DNA from: an uncultured Brevinema sp.
GTDB lineage: Bacteria > Spirochaetota > Brevinematia > Brevinematales > Brevinemataceae
Direction: 5' to 3'
DNA length: 8,063 nucleotides
Assembly: GCA_947036575.1 (NCBI GenBank)
Contig: CAMQSH010000083.1
Span: 1-8,063, forward strand
A program made the position numbers and the translations under genes. The notes under the pieces were generated by a model. It was not told the origin of the DNA. It did no database searches and saw only the letters and a list, made by a program, of their open reading frames with translations. Positions within the stretch are counted from its first letter, which is position 1, and each line of letters opens with the position of its first letter. Shown piece by piece: positions 1-6,180 of the stretch.

Positions 1-16
1 TACCACTAAATTCCAT
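1..16 (-). CDS. Possible start of a further gene, running off the left edge
   Basis: An ATG at 14-16 directly follows the TAA stop (17-19) of the preceding gene, and the frame reads M-E-F-S-G before the window ends. An AAGAAGG stretch in the last codons of the preceding gene lies about eight bases upstream, a good Shine-Dalgarno position. This suggests that the operon continues. Five codons are too few to identify a product, and the frame could close just outside the window. Confidence 0.4.
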
Positions 17-1312
17 TTATTCAGCCTTCTTGTTATTTTCAGTTTTCTTTTTCATCGTCTTTTTGATAATAACTTCATTCACTCTTCGTCCTTGGAGAGA
101 AATTATCTCAAAATACCATGGTTTTTTGTATACAATATCGCCAATATTTGGCATTCTACCTAATTCTTCCATCATAAAACCACTTAAAGTTCTAGAATCC
201 ATATCTAAAAAATCTAGTTTTAGTTCTTCAAAAAGGTCATCAATATCACAAAGACCATTTGCAACTATAGTTCCATCGGGTAATATCTTGAAGTCAATCT
301 CTCCCTCATCAACAACTTCACCTACAATTTCTGAAACAATATCTTCTACACGAAGTACTCCTACTACCCCACCATACTCATCTGCAACAAAAGCCAAAGG
401 CATATTTTGCCTTTGCATTTGAACAAGAACTTTTTCGAGATAAGCTGTTTCTGGTACAAAAAATGCTTCTTGTACATATTGATCAACTGTATCTTTTGGA
501 TCAGCACTGATAAGATCTTTCGCCCTTACTCTACCAATAGGTTCATCAATTCTAGATCTATATACAGGTAAAATTGAGATCTTATGTTCTTTCATAATAT
601 CTAAAGTATTAAACACTGTTTGATTCTGCTCTATACAAACTAGTTGAGCAAGAGGTGTCATCGCTTCACTTGCTTGAACTTCTCTAAATCCTAAAATGTT
701 ATTAATAAATTTTCTTTCCCCAGTATTTAAAGCTCCACTTTTTAAAGAGATATCCAACAATCCTTGGAATTCACTTTGAGCCATCCCTAGATCTATTTTT
801 TCATGATATCCGAGTAAAAAGGAAAACATTTGAGAAATCTTTCTAAAAAACCAAGCAAGAGGAAACATCAAAACATATAAAATTATCCAAATAAAAGCAA
901 ACCTATATGCCAATAGATCAGCAAAAGGATGTCCTAATGATTTTGGCAATACTTCTGCAAAAAGTAAAGTACAAGGTGTCATTAATAAGGTGGTCCAAAA
1001 CGGAACCCAAAATAAAGGTATATGAACAGCCTCTATAAACATTTTAGAAATAAATAATGTGCTCACAATTATAGTAACATTATTCAAGATAACAATACCT
1101 GTGAGAAATTGAGGAGCTCTTTCAACGAGAAAAATTAATATTTTTGCCGTAAATTCTCCTTTACTTTGTTTAGCATATAATAATATTCTATTTAAGGATA
1201 AGAAAATAGTTTCACTACCACCAAAAAAACCACTAAGTAAAAAATTAATAGTAGCATAAGAAAAGTAAGTTATTGCTAATTCTATATCTATATTTGTAAT
1301 GAATTCCATCAT
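17..1312 (-). CDS. CNNM/CorC-family membrane protein (DUF21-CBS-CorC_HlyC), second paralogue
   Basis: This has the same architecture as the upstream gene but is clearly diverged from it; it has 431 residues. The DUF21 domain (about 12-165) has GGSETIFLSL (31-40) and AEVLPKS (119-125). The CBS pair (about 213-336) contains MTPLAQL (218-224), where the first paralogue has M-T-P-R, then HKISILPVY (243-251), VADEYGGVVGVLRVEDI (309-325) and GEVVDE (331-336). The transporter-associated domain spans about 340-417, followed by a lysine-rich tail. It begins inside the stop codon of the first paralogue (A-T-G-A overlap). Two adjacent ATGs are possible; the first, at 1312, has GAGG (1321-1324) eight bases upstream and is preferred. 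Close coupling suggests that the two proteins are made together, and a heteromeric complex is possible but not shown. An opposite-strand frame at 30-422 is a shadow. Confidence 0.93.
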   Translation of the reverse strand: MMEFITNIDIELAITYFSYATINFLLSGFFGGSETIFLSLNRILLYAKQSKGEFTAKILIFLVERAPQFLTGIVILNNVTIIVSTLFISKMFIEAVHIPLFWVPFWTTLLMTPCTLLFAEVLPKSLGHPFADLLAYRFAFIWIILYVLMFPLAWFFRKISQMFSFLLGYHEKIDLGMAQSEFQGLLDISLKSGALNTGERKFINNILGFREVQASEAMTPLAQLVCIEQNQTVFNTLDIMKEHKISILPVYRSRIDEPIGRVRAKDLISADPKDTVDQYVQEAFFVPETAYLEKVLVQMQRQNMPLAFVADEYGGVVGVLRVEDIVSEIVGEVVDEGEIDFKILPDGTIVANGLCDIDDLFEELKLDFLDMDSRTLSGFMMEELGRMPNIGDIVYKKPWYFEIISLQGRRVNEVIIKKTMKKKTENNKKAE

Positions 1313-2544
1313 GATTTCAACCTCACTGAAAGGCTTTCTATTCTCGTTGCAGATCGTTCTCTCACAGTAATCACTAATTGCATATTTTCAAAAGTATAAT
1401 ACAAGGGTGGTAATCCACCAGAATGCTCAATTAAAAATCCTGCAATTGTTTCATATTCTTCACTACTAAGTGTAGTACTAAATTTCTCATTAAAGTCAAT
1501 AAGAGATACCTCTCCCTTTACAATAAATCGATTTGGTAACTGTTGAGCAATTTCTTGATCATCAAAATCTTCATCAACAACTTCACCTACTAACTCAGCC
1601 ATAATATCACTAAGAGTAATAATACCAAGAAATTCACCGTATTCATCAACAACAGAAGCCATATGAATATTCTTTTCCCTAAAATCTTCTAATAGAGATC
1701 CCAAAGTTTTAGATTCTGGTACAAAATACATAGGTCTGATAAATTCTAAAATTTGATGGTCTAATTCTATTTGATCTCTAAACTTCACAGCTATATCCTC
1801 AAAGAAAATCACACCTATAACATTACTATCCTGTTCTTTATAAACAGGAATTTTACTATGTTGTTCTATTATTAATTCATCTCTTAGTTCCATCAATGTA
1901 GATTCTGCATCCATAGAAAATACCCTTGGTCTTGGTGTCATCACCGCCGTAACTTTACGTTCAGCGAGAGATAAAATACGTCCAATTAGTATTTTTTCTT
2001 CTGTTTTGAGAAATTGACCACGAGAAACTATATTATATAAAGCTCTACGCCTATCATCTTTACTCTCAACATCTGGTAATAAATGCTCAAATTTATTAGT
2101 AAGCCATGTTGATAGCTTATTAATAGGAAGTGCTATTTTTGACAAAGATACAGAGATAAATTCTAAAGGAGATAAAATAACAGGAATAATACTAGTAACT
2201 TGTGCACTAGCAAACGATTTAGGAAGTATTTCTCCGAAGAGAATAATAATACCTGAAACAATAACAGTTGACCATATTAGATTGAATTCAAAGCCTAAAG
2301 TTTTGAAAAATGTTTCCAAAATAGTGGTTAATAAAATATTAGTAGTTGTATTAGCTATTAATATAGTTGCTAATAATAGTGTTGCTTTTTTTAATAATTT
2401 ACGAATAATTCTAACATCTGATTGTTTAAATACTCTAATTTTTAATTCATCTAAAGAAAAAAATGCTGTTTCTGAAGCTGATAAAAATGCAGATATACCT
2501 AGTAAAAAAATAGCGAAAATTAATAATATAAAACTTATATCCAT
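1309..2544 (-). CDS. CNNM/CorC-family membrane protein (DUF21-CBS-CorC_HlyC), first paralogue
   Basis: This is an inner-membrane protein of the family that includes CorB/CorC, YfjD and proteins annotated as hemolysin TlyC; characterised members handle Mg2+ export or homeostasis. The 411 residues show a DUF21 membrane domain (about 3-150) with SASETAFFSL (22-31) and GEILPKS (104-110), both conserved in the ion-binding core. A CBS pair (about 195-325) carries MTPRPRVF (202-209), HSKIPVY (229-235), VVDEYGEFLGI (298-308) and GEVVDE (320-325). A CorC_HlyC transporter-associated domain closes the protein (about 332-405). The start ATG is 9 bp after the aminotransferase stop with only a weak upstream purine stretch, so translation may depend on coupling. 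Hemolytic activity should not be inferred from the old family name. Confidence 0.93.
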   Translation of the reverse strand: MDISFILLIFAIFLLGISAFLSASETAFFSLDELKIRVFKQSDVRIIRKLLKKATLLLATILIANTTTNILLTTILETFFKTLGFEFNLIWSTVIVSGIIILFGEILPKSFASAQVTSIIPVILSPLEFISVSLSKIALPINKLSTWLTNKFEHLLPDVESKDDRRRALYNIVSRGQFLKTEEKILIGRILSLAERKVTAVMTPRPRVFSMDAESTLMELRDELIIEQHSKIPVYKEQDSNVIGVIFFEDIAVKFRDQIELDHQILEFIRPMYFVPESKTLGSLLEDFREKNIHMASVVDEYGEFLGIITLSDIMAELVGEVVDEDFDDQEIAQQLPNRFIVKGEVSLIDFNEKFSTTLSSEEYETIAGFLIEHSGGLPPLYYTFENMQLVITVRERSATRIESLSVRLKS

Positions 2545-2553
2545 AATACTTTA

Positions 2554-3657
2554 CTATACTAACTTCAACACATCATTGACATGTTCAATAATGATATTTT
2601 GGGTATCATTAGACATAAAAGGATGTATTGGTAAACTTAGAACTTTTTTTGACATATCTTCAGCAACAGGTAGAGATCCTTCTTTAAGTCCTAAATATGC
2701 TAAAGCAGGTTGTAAATGTAAAGGTCTCGCATAATGGATAGCCGTAGGAACTCCTTTTTCTTGAAGTAAATCTTTGACTTTATCTCTTTGTTCTACTTTC
2801 AAAGTATATTGAGCCCAGGCATGTCTATCAGTAAATGTTTCTCTTTTTAATGGTACTGCTTTAGGACTAGTAAAAACATTTGAGTATCCAAGAGCTATTT
2901 CTTCACGTCTTTGTAATTCTTGTTCATAATGTGGTAATTTTGCCATTAATACTGCAGCTTTCATTGTATCAAAACGAGCATTAACACCTACATATTGATG
3001 ACTATAACGCTCTGATTGTCCTTGGTTAAGAATACTAGCACATTTTGTAGCAAAATCAGCATCTTTGAAAAACATCATTCCACCATCGCCATAAGTACCT
3101 AAAGGCTTAGCTGGGAAGAAAGAAGTAGAACTAATTTCTGCAACACCACCAGATTTTTTACCTTTATAAATAGCTCCAAAACTTTGGGCTGCATCTTCCA
3201 AATGAAAAATATTATGTTTTATTGCAATTTCATTAATTTTATCAAGATCTGGAGTTTGACCAAATAAAGAAACTGAAATTATTCCCTTAGTACGAGGAGT
3301 AATCGCTTGTTCTATTTTAGAGATATCTATATTACAAGTATCTGAATCGATATCAACAAAAACTGGTTTTAATTTTAAGAAAGAAACAACTTCAGCCGTT
3401 GCAAAAAAAGTGAAAGGTGTTGTAATAATTTCATCACCTTCTTTTAAACCCATCGCATATAAAGGAATCATTAATGAGTCTGTCCCAGATGATATAGCAA
3501 CAGCATGTGTACCCGTATAGTTACTCATCCATTCTTCTAATTCTTTTACATCTTTTCCCATGATAAAGTCATTACGTTTTAGTACATTAGAGATTCTTTC
3601 ATCAATTTCTGTTTTATAAGCTTGATATTGAGCTTGTAGGTCAATAAATGGTATCAT
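2554..3657 (-). CDS. DegT/DnrJ/EryC1 family PLP-dependent sugar aminotransferase, WbpE-like
   Basis: This PLP enzyme transfers an amino group from an amino acid (usually glutamate) to a keto-sugar nucleotide, making amino sugars for surface glycans. Its 367 residues are full length. Visible signatures are GTDSL (58-62) in the phosphate-binding region, EDAAQSFGA (154-162) with Asp155 for the pyridine nitrogen, and SFFPAKPLGTYGDGG (179-193) with the Schiff-base Lys184. Later segments SERYSHQYVGVNARFDT (215-231) and GVPTAIHYARPLHLQPA (302-318) recall WbpE, which aminates UDP-2-acetamido-3-keto-glucuronate, more closely than ArnB or PseC. The substrate assignment is inference. GAGGG (3663-3667) lies five bases before the ATG. 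No sugar dehydrogenase or acetyltransferase partner is in view, so it appears as an orphan between lipid transport and CorC-like genes. Confidence 0.9.
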   Translation of the reverse strand: MIPFIDLQAQYQAYKTEIDERISNVLKRNDFIMGKDVKELEEWMSNYTGTHAVAISSGTDSLMIPLYAMGLKEGDEIITTPFTFFATAEVVSFLKLKPVFVDIDSDTCNIDISKIEQAITPRTKGIISVSLFGQTPDLDKINEIAIKHNIFHLEDAAQSFGAIYKGKKSGGVAEISSTSFFPAKPLGTYGDGGMMFFKDADFATKCASILNQGQSERYSHQYVGVNARFDTMKAAVLMAKLPHYEQELQRREEIALGYSNVFTSPKAVPLKRETFTDRHAWAQYTLKVEQRDKVKDLLQEKGVPTAIHYARPLHLQPALAYLGLKEGSLPVAEDMSKKVLSLPIHPFMSNDTQNIIIEHVNDVLKLV

Positions 3658-3662
3658 ATTTA

Positions 3663-3667
3663 CCCTC
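3663..3667 (-). promoter_or_regulatory. Ribosome binding site of the aminotransferase gene
   Basis: GAGGG on the minus strand lies five bases before the ATG at 3657, just after the AT-only repeat tract. It supports the start that gives the conserved M-I-P-F-I-D-L opening of the family. Confidence 0.65.
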
Positions 3668-3679
3668 TATATTTTTTAT

Positions 3680-3718
3680 TTTTAATTATTATATTTTAAT
3701 TATTATATTTTAATTATT
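3680..3718. repeat. 14-bp AT-only tandem repeat, about 2.8 copies, between mlaD and the aminotransferase gene
   Basis: The unit TTTTAATTATTATA (plus strand) occurs exactly at 3680-3693 and 3694-3707, and its first 11 bases recur from 3708. It fills most of the 65-bp gap after the mlaD stop. On the coding strand each full unit contains TATAAT (at 3688-3693 and 3702-3707), which matches a -10 box, but no convincing -35 element sits at the proper distance. It could be a promoter-bearing spacer, an A/U-rich RNA element or simple slippage-prone sequence; the window cannot decide between these. Confidence 0.7.
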
Positions 3719-3722
3719 TTTT

Positions 3723-4577
3723 TTAACCACGTAATAATAAACTTGGTTTTGCTTTTACACGTTCTGTTGTTTCTTCTAAATTTGTGATAATAGTTCTAAT
3801 ACTATGAGTCATATTAGGATCTTTAAGAATAGCTAAAGGTGCATTTTTAGAATTGATATCTTTAAGAAATAAGTCTATATTTTCCAAGCTACGTTTAGTA
3901 TCATTTAGCATTACTTTGAATTCTTGATCACTTACTATCGCTAATTTTCTATCAATATTGGCCATTGTAGAATTGAGATATTTTGATGCTGATGCTACAT
4001 TTAATAAGGTTGTATTAATATTGGTTTCATTTTCATTAATAATTATATCTACTTTATTAAGAATATCATTAACAGATCCCATAATTCCAGAAATACCTAC
4101 AGCCATACCTTCATCAGTACCAGAATTAAAAGCATCTCCAAACATTCCAAGAATAGAATTTATAGATAAAGGTTCTACTCCCTGAAGAATAGTATTTTTT
4201 TCTATAAATGGAGCCAAGCCTGTATACTCTTCAACTGCTAAATATTTCCCACCAACAAAACTAGTAGAAAAAATTTCGAAAGTTGCCCCTTGATTTATTT
4301 TATATTTTTTATCAATTAATGCTTTAACCATTAAGGTAGGTCCATCTAATTCTATTGATTCAACTTGTCCAATATTTTTCCCTGATCCTACAACAACCTT
4401 AGATCCAGGAACCAATCCATCCAACTCATTAAATTTAATATATATAGAATAGCCACCCTTTAATTTGTTTACAAGCTTATCAGCAAAAACAACACTTACG
4501 AGTATACCTAACAAACCTATAGCCATAAAAGTACCTATAAGCACATAATTAGGTTGTTTCCGAATTGTATGGGACAT
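3723..4577 (-). CDS. mlaD: MlaD-type MCE-domain substrate-binding protein
   Basis: This is the periplasmic, membrane-anchored MCE protein expected to form a hexameric ring over MlaE and carry lipid. Its 284 residues are about 100 more than the E. coli MlaD. One N-terminal membrane helix (about 11-32) has no lipobox cysteine, so the protein is anchored by the helix. A single MCE domain follows (about 42-120), with FNELDGLVPGSKVVVG (49-64), K-N-I-G-Q-V-E-S-I and TSFVGGKYLAVEEYTG (105-120). The remaining ~160 residues are predicted mainly helical and rich in Asn and Ile; they may form a helical barrel or tunnel, as in longer MCE proteins. The protein ends K-P-S-L-L-L-R-G. The start is supported by AAGGAG (4583-4588), five bases upstream. 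The gap from mlaF is 32 bp. Neither MlaC nor MlaB is encoded nearby. Confidence 0.93.
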   Translation of the reverse strand: MSHTIRKQPNYVLIGTFMAIGLLGILVSVVFADKLVNKLKGGYSIYIKFNELDGLVPGSKVVVGSGKNIGQVESIELDGPTLMVKALIDKKYKINQGATFEIFSTSFVGGKYLAVEEYTGLAPFIEKNTILQGVEPLSINSILGMFGDAFNSGTDEGMAVGISGIMGSVNDILNKVDIIINENETNINTTLLNVASASKYLNSTMANIDRKLAIVSDQEFKVMLNDTKRSLENIDLFLKDINSKNAPLAILKDPNMTHSIRTIITNLEETTERVKAKPSLLLRG

Positions 4578-4582
4578 ATATT

Positions 4583-4588
4583 CTCCTT
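4583..4588 (-). promoter_or_regulatory. Ribosome binding site of mlaD
   Basis: AAGGAG on the minus strand lies five bases before the ATG at 4577. It is the strongest Shine-Dalgarno match in the window, and it supports the chosen start ahead of the membrane anchor. Confidence 0.75.
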
Positions 4589-4609
4589 GCTCTTTATTTG
4601 TTTACTTTA

Positions 4610-5365
4610 TTAATCAGACATAGGACCATGTGGATTCCCATGTAAAAATTGAATCATATAAGGATCTGTCGTATTTTCTAAGTCTTTTACTGTTCCTGTA
4701 AAAATAATTCTACCTTGATATAATAACACTATTCTATCAGCCACACGCTTTGCACTTGCCATATCATGAGTCACAACAATAAATGTTGTTCCTAATTTTT
4801 GTTTTACGTTAATAATTAATTCATCAACTAAAGCCGTCATAATAGGATCTAATCCTGTTGTTGGTTCATCAAACAATAAAATATGAGGATTCGCTACTAT
4901 TGCTCTTGCTAAGGCAGCTCTTTTCCGCATACCACCCGACAATTCTGAAGGTGAAGTGTTTTGCAACCCTTCTAGTCCTACGACATCCAAACAATATTCT
5001 ATTCTTTCATCCTTTTCATCTTCTGTCATATTTGGAGCTAAATGGTCTAAGGCAAAAATTAAATTTTGTCCTACTGTAAGAGAATCAAAAATAGCTCCAT
5101 TTTGAAAAAGCATTCCTATATAAGGTCTTATTTGATACCATTCAGCTTCTGAAGCATAAGTCATATCTCTATCTTTGATAATAATAGAACCTGAATCAGC
5201 ATGCATTAATCCTGTAAGATGCTTTAATAAAACACTCTTACCTGTACCACTTTGTCCAACAACAACTAAAGTTTCTCCCTCTTTAACATTAAGAGTCAAT
5301 CCATTAAGAACATCATTATTTCTTAATTTCTTTTTGAGATCTTTTACTTCAATAATATTACTCAT
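4610..5365 (-). CDS. mlaF: MlaF-family ABC transporter ATPase
   Basis: This is the cytoplasmic ATP-hydrolysing subunit that powers the MlaE permease. Its 251 residues hold every ABC motif: Walker A GQSGTGKS (37-44), Q-loop Gln88 in LFQNGAIFDSLTV, signature LSGGM (142-146) in the Mla-type form LSGGMRKRAALARA, Walker B ILLFDEP (162-168) with catalytic Glu167, D-loop GLDP (171-174) and switch His200. The C-terminal extension ending in QFLHGNPHGPMSD (239-251) resembles the tail of MlaF/Ttg2A proteins, which reaches to the neighbouring ATPase subunit. These features separate it from amino-acid or lipoprotein ABC ATPases. It starts 9 bp after the mlaE stop, with AGGAG overlapping that stop codon, so its translation is probably coupled to mlaE. 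No MlaB-like STAS gene is adjacent. Confidence 0.97.
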   Translation of the reverse strand: MSNIIEVKDLKKKLRNNDVLNGLTLNVKEGETLVVVGQSGTGKSVLLKHLTGLMHADSGSIIIKDRDMTYASEAEWYQIRPYIGMLFQNGAIFDSLTVGQNLIFALDHLAPNMTEDEKDERIEYCLDVVGLEGLQNTSPSELSGGMRKRAALARAIVANPHILLFDEPTTGLDPIMTALVDELIINVKQKLGTTFIVVTHDMASAKRVADRIVLLYQGRIIFTGTVKDLENTTDPYMIQFLHGNPHGPMSD

Positions 5366-5371
5366 AACTTT

Positions 5372-5376
5372 CTCCT
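5372..5376 (-). promoter_or_regulatory. Ribosome binding site of mlaF overlapping the mlaE stop codon
   Basis: AGGAG on the minus strand sits six bases before the mlaF ATG. Its first two bases are the last two bases of the mlaE TAG stop. This fixes the mlaF start and suggests that ribosomes ending mlaE help initiate mlaF, which would balance permease and ATPase levels. Confidence 0.75.
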
Positions 5377-6142
5377 ACAACATTAAGAAAAAAGTGCCTA
5401 CAACATAATCTACTAAAATAGTAGTACTAGTGCCAACTACAACAGCTTTAACAGTAGAATTACCAACCCCAGCAGATCCACCAACGGTACGAAATCCATA
5501 AAAAGTTGCTATTAATAGTAAAATCAAACCAAATATTGTCAATTTGAAAAATGATTCTACATAAAATCTTAAAATCAAAATAGATAATCCACTTTGAAAA
5601 AATGAATAGGTAGGCACATCGTGAATTAGAAGCATTGCTATCCAAGCTCCCAAAATCCCTATAATAATAGCAATAGTACCTATAATAGGTACGGTAATCA
5701 TCCCTGTAAGAACTCTAGGAACACCTATATATTCTTCAGGATTAATGGACATAACACGTAGGGCATCAATTTGCTCTGTAACAACCATAGAACCAATTTC
5801 AGCAGTAACAGAAGAACAAATACGACTTACTACAACTAATGCTGTAAGTACAGGGATCATTTCACGAACAAGAGCAATAACAACACCACCACTTACAAGA
5901 GATGCAGAACCACTCACAACATAATTAATAGCTGCACCAATTTGGATACCTGTTATCGCTCCCATAAAAAATGCCGCAACACAAATAATAGGCATTGCCG
6001 AAACACCAATATGTACTATTTGAAGTAAGAATTCTTTTCTATATTTAATTATAGAAGAAAATCCTTTGAAAATTCTTATAACATAAGCTCCAAATTCACC
6101 AAGTTCGATTAATGCAGCAAAATATTTTTTATCTTTTACCAT
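5375..6142 (-). CDS. mlaE: MlaE-family ABC lipid transporter permease
   Basis: This is the inner-membrane permease of an MCE-type lipid transporter, which with MlaF and MlaD moves phospholipids or other lipids between the inner membrane and the periplasmic side. Its 255 residues match the family length. An amphipathic N-terminal segment (about 1-40) precedes hydrophobic spans near 45-70, 82-107, 145-175 and 200-215 and a C-terminal span near 231-255. Family hallmarks are GAITGIQIGA (61-70), the cytoplasmic coupling segment REMIPVLTALV (93-103) through AEIGSMVVTEQIDALRVM (114-131), and YGFRTVGGSAGVGNSTVKA (215-233), close to the MlaE pattern Y-G-Y-x-A-x-G-G-x-x-G-V-G. The start has AAAGG (6150-6154) seven bases upstream, and a second AAAAGG lies just before it. 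The gene follows dnaB after 38 bp and leads into mlaF after 9 bp. A shadow frame within it is not a gene. Confidence 0.96.
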   Translation of the reverse strand: MVKDKKYFAALIELGEFGAYVIRIFKGFSSIIKYRKEFLLQIVHIGVSAMPIICVAAFFMGAITGIQIGAAINYVVSGSASLVSGGVVIALVREMIPVLTALVVVSRICSSVTAEIGSMVVTEQIDALRVMSINPEEYIGVPRVLTGMITVPIIGTIAIIIGILGAWIAMLLIHDVPTYSFFQSGLSILILRFYVESFFKLTIFGLILLLIATFYGFRTVGGSAGVGNSTVKAVVVGTSTTILVDYVVGTFFLML

Positions 6143-6180
6143 TATTAAACCTTTAAGCCTTTTATAAATTCCCAGTTTCT

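Noticed and set aside
30..422. Plus-strand open frame rich in Ser, Thr and Ile
   Set aside because: It is antisense to the well-conserved C-terminal half of the second CorC-like protein. The Ser/Thr richness is what complementary reading of this AT-rich gene would give.
1309..2544. Hemolysin / virulence factor
   Set aside because: The old TlyC/HlyC naming rests on family membership. The DUF21, CBS and transporter-associated domains point to ion homeostasis, and nothing here shows a toxin.
2282..2734. Plus-strand open frame of about 150 codons
   Set aside because: It lies opposite the CorC-like gene and the aminotransferase gene, both strongly supported by conserved motifs. Its own protein shows no recognisable domain, and its composition fits an antisense shadow.
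3688..3730. Sigma-70 promoter ahead of the aminotransferase gene
   Set aside because: The TATAAT boxes are exact, but positions 17-18 bases upstream do not resemble TTGACA, and such boxes are frequent in AT-only sequence. They are noted as part of the repeat and not called as a promoter.
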